Below are positions 7,492 to 14,861 of a DNA stretch of 20,321 nucleotides, in pieces (position 1 is the stretch's first letter; each line of letters starts with the position of its first letter). The translations under genes were made by a program, and so were the position numbers. The DNA is taken from assembly GCA_034435675.1 (NCBI GenBank), contig DAOTWP010000307.1, positions 1 through 20,321 of the forward strand, given 5' to 3'. The notes beneath the pieces are model-generated. The model was not told the origin of the DNA. It saw only the letters and a list, made by a program, of their open reading frames with translations, and ran no database searches. This stretch comes from DAOTWP01 sp034435675 (GTDB lineage Bacteria; Chloroflexota; Anaerolineae; Aggregatilineales; Phototrophicaceae).

Positions 7492-8618
7492 TCCTGCGCC
7501 CCAATCACAATTTCCAGCGGTGGATTCTGAAGCGCTTCATCATTGAGCAGCGCCAGCATGTTTTGCGCAGCAGAACTCAAACGATTGCGACTGCCGAACG
7601 CCGCGATTTCATCCGGCATGGTAGGCAACCGCAGCGCCCCTTCAATCCGCCCGGTGAGCTTGAGACGTGGCACAAACGACACCAGTTGCCCACCCAGGCG
7701 GAGTTCATCCATGTTGGCAAACAAAATCAATTTGAACAACCCATCCTGAATATCAGTTATGCCCGGCAGCTTTCCTCGGCTAGCATTTTTTGATTCCTGA
7801 ATGACCACCTTATCCTCCGCGTGATATATCTCATCAGCGGTCAGATGATACTCGCCACCGAGCATGTTGGTGATCAAGAACAACCCTTTCGCCCCATCCT
7901 CCAGCAGTTCCAAACGGTGTGTGGTGCTGAGTTCGCGCCGGGCAGCATGCTGTGAACGGGACAACGTTGCTTCCCGATACAGCGCACGGTCAAAACGCCC
8001 ATCCGCTAGATAGCTGTCGAGAACCTTGAGCTGTAATGCCGCCGGATGCATAGCAACACCGGTCCGCTGTGTTATGCGCTGATAGCTGTCCACGGCGGCA
8101 TGAAATACAGGCACAAAATCCCGATCAAAGTGCATCATATTCCAGTGCAGCGCAGTCTGCTGATAATGATAGATTTCTTGCAGTTTGTCGCTCACATAGT
8201 CGGCATTGAAGCGTTGATTGGCGATTTTGCCGGTACGTCTCCGGTGCTTTTCTGCATCGTCGTACCATGCCAGAATGATATAGACATTGAGCAAATTCAT
8301 CCATGACAGCGTGATAAAGTTCACTCTATCATTGTCCCCATTGATGCCCTCATCCTTGATAACAGGAATCAGAGTGACACGTTTGGGCAAGTGATACGTA
8401 CTGTAGATGCGCGCGAATGGATATGTGCGTGTTCGCTTCGGCGATTTCCACTTAGAGAAGCCCAGCGTACTACCATCGGTATCCATGCTCACTAGCGCAC
8501 TGCCTGCCTTTAGATTAGGGTCAAACTGCTCAAATGGATACGCCACCAGTTTTGACCGCAGGCAGGTGGTATAACGTACGTTGCGAATGATCCCTTCAAA
8601 TTCATATGCTGCGTTCAT
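7488..8618 (-). CDS. Putative type II restriction endonuclease
   Basis: 376 residues; an in-frame stop at 8630-8628 makes ATG 8618 the first possible start. The family has no name I can give with certainty. A plausible PD-(D/E)XK core is ADEIYHAEDKVVIQESKN (260-278): acidic residues at 262, 263 and 268, then E275-S276-K277 on a predicted beta strand. LPGITDIQDGLFKLILF (284-300) follows. An N-terminal conserved-looking block is KWKSPKRTRTYPFARIYSTYH (57-76). I recall this combination in proteins encoded beside adenine methylases, but cannot check it. The four-base overlap with the D12 methylase supports a restriction role. Base composition is unlike the neighbours: 8161-8220 has 24 G+C of 60, while 8701-8760 in the next gene has 41 of 60. 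This suggests recent acquisition. Confidence 0.72.
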   Translation of the reverse strand: MNAAYEFEGIIRNVRYTTCLRSKLVAYPFEQFDPNLKAGSALVSMDTDGSTLGFSKWKSPKRTRTYPFARIYSTYHLPKRVTLIPVIKDEGINGDNDRVNFITLSWMNLLNVYIILAWYDDAEKHRRRTGKIANQRFNADYVSDKLQEIYHYQQTALHWNMMHFDRDFVPVFHAAVDSYQRITQRTGVAMHPAALQLKVLDSYLADGRFDRALYREATLSRSQHAARRELSTTHRLELLEDGAKGLFLITNMLGGEYHLTADEIYHAEDKVVIQESKNASRGKLPGITDIQDGLFKLILFANMDELRLGGQLVSFVPRLKLTGRIEGALRLPTMPDEIAAFGSRNRLSSAAQNMLALLNDEALQNPPLEIVIGAQE

Positions 8619-8631
8619 GCACGCTGCTCAT

Positions 8632-9444
8632 TCACTCCCCCGCCCACGTGAAGCCGTCGCCCTGCCGCGACACACGCCCGATGCCGGGGTATGGCAGGTG
8701 GAAACTGGCCACACGCAGCCCTTCGTCTGCTGCGCGCCGCAGGAATGCCCGCCGCGAATGCGCGCCAAGCTGGGGGTCAAGGTCAAAACGCGGCGACCAG
8801 TCCGGATGCTGCACGATCAGCATATTGTGCGCCAGATCAACGATATGCAGCAGGGTTTCGCCGCCGTTGTCGAACTGCACGCAGCAGTGCCCCGGTGTAT
8901 GCCCCGGCGCGGGCAGCATACGCACGCCCGGCAGCACCTCCGCCTCGCCCGTGACGCGCGTGAAGTGGGCTTCCAGCGCGGTCAGCACAGTGCGCGCCTG
9001 CTCCCGTTCGCTTGCCGGGTCAATACCATAAGCCCATTCCGCCTGCGAAATAAAACAGCGCGCATTCGGAAATGCCGGGCTGCCGTCCGGCTTCAGCAAG
9101 CCGCCAATATGGTCGCCGTGAATGTGCGAAATGATAATCGCCGTGATGCTGTCCGTGCTGATGTCCAGCGCCTGCAACCCGGCGAACAGCCCGCCCACTT
9201 CCGGACGCACATTCGGACCGCTGCCCGTATCCACCAGCAGGCGCGCTGTGCCCGTGTCCACGTACAGCACGTTAAAATGCAGCTCCAGCGCCTGTGCATC
9301 AACACCGGCTGACTCTGCTGCCGTCTGCAATTCTGCCTGCGGAATCGCTGGCAGCAGGCGTTCGGCGGTTGTCTGCGACTGCCCATCGCGGATCATCACG
9401 CAGTGCCATGTGCCCACGCTGAATTGGTACGTTTGACCCAGCAT
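8632..9444 (-). CDS. MBL-fold metallo-hydrolase (AHL-lactonase-like group)
   Basis: 270 residues. ATG 9444 is preceded by AGGAGG with 8-base spacing, an excellent start. The dinuclear metal site is complete: HIHGDH (107-112), H182 in PGHTPGH, D203 and H249. The VDTG strand (71-74) is typical of the fold. The sequence resembles the branch containing quorum-quenching lactonases and other small-molecule hydrolases, but that branch is broad and the substrate cannot be inferred. There is no signal peptide, so it is cytoplasmic. It ends 13 bp before the restriction endonuclease start, in the same direction, yet its GC content matches the chromosome. It is therefore likely the resident gene behind which the restriction-modification pair landed. 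Confidence 0.9.
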   Translation of the reverse strand: MLGQTYQFSVGTWHCVMIRDGQSQTTAERLLPAIPQAELQTAAESAGVDAQALELHFNVLYVDTGTARLLVDTGSGPNVRPEVGGLFAGLQALDISTDSITAIIISHIHGDHIGGLLKPDGSPAFPNARCFISQAEWAYGIDPASEREQARTVLTALEAHFTRVTGEAEVLPGVRMLPAPGHTPGHCCVQFDNGGETLLHIVDLAHNMLIVQHPDWSPRFDLDPQLGAHSRRAFLRRAADEGLRVASFHLPYPGIGRVSRQGDGFTWAGE

Positions 9445-9533
9445 TCACTGCTCCTCCTGTTATGTTGTCAGGTTGCACATTGTCCAGCACATTCTGCCTG
9501 CGTCGTGCTCAATTGCAAAGCAGCGGGTTTTGG

Positions 9534-10241
9534 TTAATCCCACGCTTCCTCAATCACTGCGGCCAGAATGTTAAACTCCACCCCGCCGCGATCATAGCGC
9601 CGCCCATTGCGTTCAATCCAGACGGGTTCGGCATCACCGTAGCGCACCATAACCGCCGGGGTGCCCAGTACACCCAATTCATAACCCAGATTGCGATCCA
9701 CCCCAATTTGCCCGCCGGAGTCTTGCAGTGCATTAACACAGTCAAAAAGCGCACCGTAATCCAGTTCGAGCGCGTCGGCAATCTGGCGTGCGATATCCTG
9801 CGTCTGCCCCTGCGCCATGCGTGCATACAGTTCATCATGCGCCAGCCAGAAACCATCTGCCGGGCGCAGTTCTGCCGAACACTCGGCAATATATGCTGTC
9901 TGGAACGAGAGGAACGGATCAATCACCGGGAACATGCGGTACTCAAAACGTGCCTGTCCCGTGCGCACATAGGTGTCAATCAATTGTTCAATCACCTCCT
10001 GATACTGCTGGCAGAATGGGCACAGGAAATCGGAAAACTCGACAATCGCTACCGGCGCGTCCGGGTCACCCAGATAAAAGCCGCCGTCTTCCAGCCTGCC
10101 GCCGCCAATCCGCGCATAGGGCGACAGCTCGCGCGCCTGTTCCACCTGTGCCGCAACCGCGCTGAAGTCGTCCAGCGCATCACACGCCGTCACACCAAAC
10201 AGCACCAGCAGCCCCACTAAAACACAACTCACTCTCCGCAT
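9534..10241 (-). CDS. DsbA-like thiol-disulfide oxidoreductase, lipoprotein
   Basis: The frame extends to 10274, but ATG 10241 is preferred. GGGAGGG lies 8 bases upstream, and the product then begins with a clean lipoprotein signal: MRR, a hydrophobic core, then VTAC with lipidated C20. The mature protein of 215 residues has a thioredoxin fold of the Thioredoxin_4/DsbA type. It contains a VEFSDFLCPFC active site (C74-P-F-C77), a helical insertion, and the cis-proline loop GTPAVMV (193-199). C121 and C168 could form a second disulfide, as in related proteins. It likely works outside the membrane, oxidising or isomerising cysteines of exported proteins; the DUF6174-like protein with cysteine pairs is a conceivable client (inference). 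It diverges from the ABC exporter, with 139 bp between. Confidence 0.9.
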   Translation of the reverse strand: MRRVSCVLVGLLVLFGVTACDALDDFSAVAAQVEQARELSPYARIGGGRLEDGGFYLGDPDAPVAIVEFSDFLCPFCQQYQEVIEQLIDTYVRTGQARFEYRMFPVIDPFLSFQTAYIAECSAELRPADGFWLAHDELYARMAQGQTQDIARQIADALELDYGALFDCVNALQDSGGQIGVDRNLGYELGVLGTPAVMVRYGDAEPVWIERNGRRYDRGGVEFNILAAVIEEAWD

Positions 10242-10276
10242 CGCCAATACCCTCCCGCTTCGTCCAGCTTGCACCT

Positions 10277-10282
10277 AGTATA
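10277..10282 (-). promoter_or_regulatory. Possible -10 box (TATACT) for the DsbA-like gene
   Basis: TATACT on the minus strand lies 36 bp before the chosen ATG, giving a leader of about 30 nt. No recognisable -35 sits at 16-18 bp (GGAATG at 17 bp), so support is partial. Confidence 0.35.
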
Positions 10283-10338
10283 ACCCGACCGGTGATCTGC
10301 ATTCCAGCGCTGTCCGCGACTTCGGCAACAAGAATACG

Positions 10339-10344
10339 TATAGT
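10339..10344 (+). promoter_or_regulatory. Possible -10 box (TATAGT) for the ABC exporter operon
   Basis: TATAGT lies 37 bp before the ABC ATPase start in the short divergent region. The expected -35 position does not match consensus. The placement gives a leader of about 30 nt. Confidence 0.3.
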
Positions 10345-10380
10345 GTCTACAGAACATCCTCACAACTTTGAGGCACCAAC

Positions 10381-11310
10381 ATGGCTGAATCCGTTATCTC
10401 CGTAAACCACTTTAGCAAACGTTATGGGCAGTTCTGCGCTGTTAATGACATCTCGTTTCAGGTGCAGCGCGGGCAAATCTTTGGGCTGTTGGGACCCAAC
10501 GGCGCAGGCAAAACCAGCACACTGGAAAGTCTGGAAGGGCTGCGCAAACCCGACGGCGGCACCCTGCGCATCGTCGGCGTAGACCCGACCAGCGAACCCC
10601 ACCGGCTGCGCGATACAATCGGCGTGCAGTTACAAAGTTCCGGTATGCCCGCCAATATCACCGTCGGTGAGGCAATGCGTTTGTTCTGTGCCTATCATCG
10701 TGTGCCCGTGCGCACGGATCTGCTGCAGCGGCTGGGGCTGGGCGACCGGCTGCATGTGCAGCATGGCGAACTGTCCACCGGGCAGGAACGCCGCCTGGCG
10801 CTGGCGCTGGCAATCGCGCACAATCCGCCGGTGATACTGCTGGACGAACCGACGGCGGGATTGGATGTGCCGTCACGCGCAGCGCTGCATGAAATCATGC
10901 TGGAACTGCGCGCCGCCGGAACGACGATTCTGCTCTCCACGCATGATATGGCAGAGGCAGAAAAACTGGCGGACGAAGTGGTGATTCTGGTGCGCGGCAG
11001 TGTCGTCGCGCAGGGGACGCCGCGTGACCTGACCGCACGCAGCACGCAGCTTACGCGCATCTCGGTACGCAGCGAACACAACCGGCTGGCAAATCCTGCG
11101 GCACTCGACAGCAATCCTCTGCCTGCCGTGCAGCAGCAGTACGAGAGCGAAGGCTACACGGTCATGTTCAGCAGTGATACCGGCGCAACCGTTAGCGCGG
11201 TGCTGGACTTCCTCAAGCATAATGCTGATCCGCTGATAGACCTGCGCGTTGAACGCCCCTCACTGGAAGACAGCTTCCTGGAACTCGCCGGAAAAGGAAC
11301 CGCCCAATGA
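10381..11310 (+). CDS. ABC-2 type exporter, ATP-binding subunit
   Basis: 309 residues, with GAGG seven bases before the ATG. Nucleotide-binding motifs are in order: Walker A GPNGAGKT (38-45), Q84 of the Q-loop, signature LSTGQ (131-135, a common variant of LSGGQ), Walker B VILLDEP (151-157), D-loop AGLD and the switch H188 in STHDM. A C-terminal extension of about 85 residues follows, as in DrrA/CcmA-like drug or lipid exporters. The protein powers the permease encoded immediately downstream; the two frames overlap by 4 bp (ATGA at 11307-11310), a sign of coupled translation. The transported substrate cannot be deduced. Confidence 0.95.
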   Translation: MAESVISVNHFSKRYGQFCAVNDISFQVQRGQIFGLLGPNGAGKTSTLESLEGLRKPDGGTLRIVGVDPTSEPHRLRDTIGVQLQSSGMPANITVGEAMRLFCAYHRVPVRTDLLQRLGLGDRLHVQHGELSTGQERRLALALAIAHNPPVILLDEPTAGLDVPSRAALHEIMLELRAAGTTILLSTHDMAEAEKLADEVVILVRGSVVAQGTPRDLTARSTQLTRISVRSEHNRLANPAALDSNPLPAVQQQYESEGYTVMFSSDTGATVSAVLDFLKHNADPLIDLRVERPSLEDSFLELAGKGTAQ

Positions 11311-12134
11311 ACGCCTTCACCAGCCATTTCGCCTTTGAATTCCGTACCGGGCTGCGCAACAAATCGCTGCTGCTGCTCAATTACCTGTTTCCGCTGGGGT
11401 TCTACCTGCTGGCGGGCGCGCTGCTGACCCAGCTTAACCCCGGCTTTCGGGACACGCTGATTTCAGCGATGGTCTTTTTCGCCATCCTGACCAGCACAAT
11501 GATCGGCATGCCCGACCCGCTGGTGACTGCCCGCGAGTCGGGCATTTTCCGCAGCTACCGGATTCACGGCATCCCTGAACGCAACATCCTGCTCATCCCG
11601 GTGATTTCCACGCTGGTGCATATGACCCTGCTGGCAGCAATCATCATCATCACCGCGCCGCTGCTGTTTCAAGCGCCGCTGCCCGCCGATTGGGGCAGTT
11701 TTCTGCTCGGTTCGCTGCTGATGGCGCTGGCGTGTTCGGGCATTGGGCTGCTGCTGGGTGTGGTTGCGCCAGACACGCGCACGACCACGCTGGCGGGACA
11801 GGGCATTTTCCTGCCGTCGATGCTCATCGGTGGGTTGATGATGCCTACATCAGTGCTGCCAGAGACCATCGCGCGCTTCTCGTTCCTGCTGCCCAGCAGC
11901 CACGCGATGAACGTGGTCCAGGGGGTCAGCGCCAGCGTGGGCAGCAGTGTGCCGAGTCTCGATCCACTGGTGTCAGCAGGGGTGCTGCTGGCAGGCACTG
12001 GGCTTGCCTTCGGGTTGGCGCTGTATCTGTTCGACTGGGATCGTAAGAATGCCGCGCGGCGGGGCAAGCCCGTTTACGCGCTGCTTGCCGTCCTGCCGTA
12101 TGTGCTGGCAACCGTGCTGGCGCTGGTAGGATAA
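11307..12134 (+). CDS. ABC-2 type exporter, permease subunit
   Basis: 275 residues with about six or seven membrane segments (near 20-41, 49-68, 95-120, 129-153, 163-185, 219-242 and 256-274). The region GGLMMP...LPETIARFSFLLPSSHAMNVVQG (175-206, shown in part) is the typical ABC-2 membrane signature. The charged segment around 74-92 (ARESGIFRSYRIHGIPER) likely couples to the ATPase as the elbow/coupling helix. It forms a half-transporter pair with the upstream ATP-binding subunit and probably exports a drug, lipid or other amphiphile. The stop is followed by two hairpins before the convergent murJ gene. Confidence 0.93.
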   Translation: MNAFTSHFAFEFRTGLRNKSLLLLNYLFPLGFYLLAGALLTQLNPGFRDTLISAMVFFAILTSTMIGMPDPLVTARESGIFRSYRIHGIPERNILLIPVISTLVHMTLLAAIIIITAPLLFQAPLPADWGSFLLGSLLMALACSGIGLLLGVVAPDTRTTTLAGQGIFLPSMLIGGLMMPTSVLPETIARFSFLLPSSHAMNVVQGVSASVGSSVPSLDPLVSAGVLLAGTGLAFGLALYLFDWDRKNAARRGKPVYALLAVLPYVLATVLALVG

Positions 12135-12150
12135 CGGTTCGTTCATGCGG

Positions 12151-12176
12151 GAGGCACGCTCACGGGCGTGTGCCTG
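12151..12176. repeat. Hairpin 1 between the ABC permease and murJ
   Basis: CACGC (12155-12159) pairs with GCGTG (12166-12170), extended by AGG/CCT with a two-base bulge. It follows the permease stop by 17 bp and could aid termination from either side, but no T-run follows. Its sequence resembles hairpin 2. Confidence 0.4.
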
Positions 12177-12195
12177 CCCATCGCGCATCATGTAG

Positions 12196-12216
12196 GGGCA
12201 CACCGGCGGTGTGCCC
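12196..12216. repeat. Hairpin 2: perfect 9-bp stem, TGTAGGGG-type repeat
   Basis: GGGCACACC (12196-12204) and GGTGTGCCC (12208-12216) form a perfect stem with a GGC loop. The flanking TGTAGGGG and GCCCGTCT resemble the structure at 14009-14060 on the far side of murJ. It lies between converging genes, where it can act as a bidirectional stop, although no U-run follows. Confidence 0.55.
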
Positions 12217-12230
12217 GTCTAATCATCATT

Positions 12231-12278
12231 TAGCGCCGCAGCTAGCGCCGCAGCTAGCGCCGCAGCTAGCGCCGCAGC
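12231..12278. repeat. 12-bp tandem repeat, four exact copies, spanning the murJ stop
   Basis: The unit TAGCGCCGCAGC is repeated four times without mismatch. On the minus strand each unit reads CTGCGGCGCTA plus the next base, which is Leu-Arg-Arg-stop in the murJ frame. The murJ stop used lies in the repeat (12268-12266), and further in-frame stops follow every 12 bases. A change in copy number would leave the protein unchanged. Confidence 0.95.
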
Positions 12279-13936
12279 CTGCGCAGCACCAGCAGGGGCA
12301 CGCTGCGCGCCTCGCGCACGCCCAGCAGCAGCGCCAGCAGGAAAAACACCGCCGCGCCCACGCTACCCCCCACAGCCACCAGCATCCACGATGGCAAATC
12401 CCCCAACAGCGTAGTCACACCCAGCAGCGCCGCGCCCATGCCCAGTGCTGCCAGCAGCGCCCGCCCGGCATCCTTCAGCACCGCTGAGTCGCGCACACCG
12501 CCAACGCGCCGGCTGAGCAGCAGCCACAGCGCCAGCGCTTCCAGCAGCGTTGTCAGCGCGTTTGCCAGTGCCAGCCCCGCGAATGGACCGCGCGGCAGGC
12601 TGCCCGGTTCGCCCATGAACTGAATGAACACAATACTCAGCACAATGTTGGAGACCATCGCCGCAATGCCAATTTTCACCGGCGTCCAGGTGTCTTCCAG
12701 CGCGTAAAATGCCCGCGAAAGCACTTCCAGCAGCGCGAAACCCGGCACGCCCAGCGCGTAAAATGCCAGCGCCCATGCCGTCGCCGCCGTGCTGTCTGCC
12801 GTCCATGCGCCACGCTGGAACAACACAGCGATTACCGGCGCGCCGAGCAGTATCAGCCCGACCGCCGCCGGGAATGCCAGAAACAGCACCGCGCGCAGCG
12901 CATCGGCGAGGCGATCCTTATAGCCGTCCAGGTCGCCCTCCGCCCGCAGCGCCGCCAGCGTGGGAAACACCGCCGAGCCGACCCCCTGCCCGATGACACC
13001 GAGCGCGAAGAACATCAGCGTCCATGCGGTGGTCAGCGCCACCAGGCTGCCCTCCGCCATACCGGACGTAAATGCCACGTTGACAGCAAAATTGACCTGC
13101 ACAATCGCCAGCCCCAGCACTCGCGGACCCATCAGCGCCAGCACCTCGCGCACGCCGGGTGTTCGCAGGCTGAACAACGGACGCAGTCGCTGCCCTTCGC
13201 CGCGCAGCACGCGCCGCAAACCGGGAAGCTGCACGCCCAGATGCAGCAGCGCGCCGAGAATCGCCCCCAGCGCCAGTCCAAACGGGTTGGGCGCAGGCAG
13301 CGGGAAGTCGTTGAGCACTGCCGAGTCTGGGTTGGGCAGGTACACCGGCGGCAGCAGCGCCACCAGCACCAGCGCCCCGAAAATCAAACCGAGGTTGTAC
13401 ATGCTGGGTGCCAGCGCAGGCAGAAAGAAACGCTGGTTGGCATTGAGCAGCGCCATCAGCATGCCGCTTGCGCCGAAGATGATCACTGTCAGCAGCATGA
13501 CCTGTGTCAATTGCAGTGTCAGCGCCTGAAGCTGCGGCGGCTTGCCCGGCACCAGCAGTGCGGGCACCAACAGCGGCGAGAACAGCAGCAGCAGCGCCGA
13601 TAGCAGCACCGACAGCAGCAGCACCAGCGATAACGCCGCGCTCGCCAACCGCCAGGCGTCCGCGTCCTGCTGCGATGCCCGCAGGCGCGAGAACACCGGA
13701 ATGAACGACGACCCCAGCGCGCCGCCCGCCACCAGCACAAACAGCGTTTCGGGGATCCGCTGCGCGGCGTAGAACGCATCCAGCGCGCCGCTGGTGCCAA
13801 ACGTCCCGGCAATCACCGCCGTGCGCACCAGACCGAGCAGCCCGCTGGTCAAAAAGCCGAAGCTGACCACCACTGCCGCGCGCACAATCTGGCGGCTGGT
13901 CAGCGAACGCGAAGCAGAAACAGGTGTAGAAGGCAT
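12266..13936 (-). CDS. murJ: MurJ-like lipid II flippase
   Basis: The frame is open up to 14140, but that upstream part covers a palindromic repeat and does not resemble the family, so ATG 13936 (556 residues) is chosen. An in-frame GTG at 13948, 10 bases after CAGGT, is a real alternative. Neither has a strong ribosome site. MurJ flips the peptidoglycan precursor lipid II across the membrane. The start TSRQIVRAAVVVSFGFLTSGLLGLVRTAVIAGTFG and the block DAFYAAQRIPETLF...GGALGSSFIPVFSR (both given in part) match the MurJ/MviN N-terminus. About 14 hydrophobic segments run to the end. The family arginines are present in LVRTA and AQRIP. The C-terminus is short and basic (LRRLRR) and ends inside a 12-bp tandem repeat. 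The gene is monocistronic or follows the methyltransferase. Confidence 0.88.
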   Translation of the reverse strand: MPSTPVSASRSLTSRQIVRAAVVVSFGFLTSGLLGLVRTAVIAGTFGTSGALDAFYAAQRIPETLFVLVAGGALGSSFIPVFSRLRASQQDADAWRLASAALSLVLLLSVLLSALLLLFSPLLVPALLVPGKPPQLQALTLQLTQVMLLTVIIFGASGMLMALLNANQRFFLPALAPSMYNLGLIFGALVLVALLPPVYLPNPDSAVLNDFPLPAPNPFGLALGAILGALLHLGVQLPGLRRVLRGEGQRLRPLFSLRTPGVREVLALMGPRVLGLAIVQVNFAVNVAFTSGMAEGSLVALTTAWTLMFFALGVIGQGVGSAVFPTLAALRAEGDLDGYKDRLADALRAVLFLAFPAAVGLILLGAPVIAVLFQRGAWTADSTAATAWALAFYALGVPGFALLEVLSRAFYALEDTWTPVKIGIAAMVSNIVLSIVFIQFMGEPGSLPRGPFAGLALANALTTLLEALALWLLLSRRVGGVRDSAVLKDAGRALLAALGMGAALLGVTTLLGDLPSWMLVAVGGSVGAAVFFLLALLLGVREARSVPLLVLRRLRR

Positions 13937-13948
13937 TGAGTCAGTCAC

Positions 13949-14189
13949 AATCGTTGTACCTGATCGTCCATATGTACTCAACCAGTCCAGTCGCGCGGGT
14001 GGCGTATACCCCCTACACAGGACGCCTGCCTTGTAGGGGGGGCTGTGGCACGCCCGGATAAACGAAAATTCCACTGCCGCTGCCAGCCACACCAGCAGCA
14101 CTCGTGGGCAGGGCACGCCAACCGCGCCCCGCCCAGTCATGCTAACCTATTTACTCATTAACTGGCAGTCGAGCATGCTGTGCGCCAGC
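13949..14189. other. 241-bp region between the A1408 methyltransferase and murJ
   Basis: This region is formally open in the murJ frame up to 14140, but the translation (for example RACHSPPYKAG) looks non-coding and crosses a hairpin. It contains the structure at 14009-14040. No clear promoter for murJ is visible, so murJ may be read through from the methyltransferase gene upstream. Confidence 0.45.
14009..14040. repeat. Inverted repeat upstream of murJ, 9-bp arms
   Basis: CCCCCTACA (14009-14017) pairs with TGTAGGGGG (14032-14040) around a 14-base loop. The following bases, GGCTGTGGCACGCCCG, resemble the 3' half of the hairpin at 12196-12216. This suggests two diverged members of one repeat family on either side of murJ. 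Confidence 0.55.
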
Positions 14190-14861
14190 CTATGCGCTAG
14201 CCTGAGCGTCAGCCTGAGCGTCAGCCTGAGCGTCAGCCTGAGCGTCAGCCGTCATTATAGCCGCCTTCTGCCTGCCGTGCAGATGCACTGCGCGCGGGTC
14301 ACGCCCGAACGCCAACCGCTTCGCCCAGGTGGTCGGGTACGCCCGCAGCGCACCCGCCGCGAGCAGCGCAGGCTGCCGCAGGGCGAACCCATGCGCCGCC
14401 AGCACAGCCGCTACCCGTTCCGCGCCCGCCTCAAGCGACCAGCCCGCTTCTGCCAGCGCGCCGCCATTGAGATACACCTCCAGCGCAGCGCCGGGACGCG
14501 CCAGCGCGGCAAGCCCATCCAGCAGCGCCGGATCAGCGTCCAGCAGCCCTGCCAGCAGACTGCCCCACGGAAAATTGATCGTGATCTGCGCTGCCAGCCC
14601 ACACAGCAGCGGTGGCAGCGCCTGTGCATTAGCGATGACGAACAGCGCGTTCGCGGGCGCACGCCGCGAGACATCGCGCAGGTTTTCGCGGCAGGCGTCA
14701 ATGCCGATTACCAACGTGTCCGGGCAGGTCTGCGCAAGCTGCTGCACAAAGCGCCCGTCACCCGTGCCGATATCCATGTGAACCTGTGCATACCCCGCCA
14801 GCAAATCCGCCAGCGCCGGTGCATCCAGCCACGAGGCATGTTTGCCCCGAATCATCTCCAT
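14190..14861 (-). CDS. 16S rRNA (adenine-1408 N1)-methyltransferase homologue (NpmA/KamB type)
   Basis: 223 residues; ATG 14861 follows AGGAGG with 8-base spacing. The protein matches aminoglycoside-resistance methyltransferases NpmA and KamB along its length. It has the SAM motif VHMDIGTGDGRF (D30), IGIDACRENL (D55), NALFVIANAQALP, NFPWGSLL (W99) and TTWAKRLAFGR (W179, R187). From memory, NpmA uses D30, D55, W107 and W197 for SAM binding and for stacking the flipped A1408, and R205 nearby; all five are kept. Differences: NpmA E88 aligns with Q80, R207 with P189, and the lysine-rich loop after the second motif is shorter. The family methylates N1 of A1408 in the ribosomal decoding site, blocking several aminoglycosides. 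The last 19 residues are ADAQ-type repeats from a DNA tandem repeat and are not part of the fold. An inverted repeat overlaps its ribosome site. Confidence 0.85.
   Translation of the reverse strand: MEMIRGKHASWLDAPALADLLAGYAQVHMDIGTGDGRFVQQLAQTCPDTLVIGIDACRENLRDVSRRAPANALFVIANAQALPPLLCGLAAQITINFPWGSLLAGLLDADPALLDGLAALARPGAALEVYLNGGALAEAGWSLEAGAERVAAVLAAHGFALRQPALLAAGALRAYPTTWAKRLAFGRDPRAVHLHGRQKAAIMTADAQADAQADAQADAQASA
14199..14246. repeat. 12-bp tandem repeat, four exact copies, encoding a C-terminal (ADAQ)n tail
   Basis: The unit AGCCTGAGCGTC occurs four times without mismatch, with a degraded fifth copy at 14187-14198. On the minus strand it adds Ala-Asp-Ala-Gln per unit to the end of the A1408-type methyltransferase. 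The unit length keeps the frame, so copy-number changes only alter tail length. Confidence 0.95.

Noticed and set aside
12231..12278. Possible CRISPR or iteron array
   Set aside because: The copies are directly adjacent without spacers and only 12 bp long, with no cas or replication gene nearby.
13949..14140. N-terminal extension of MurJ
   Set aside because: The translated stretch crosses a palindromic repeat and has no resemblance to MurJ N-termini, which begin just after residue 69 of that frame.
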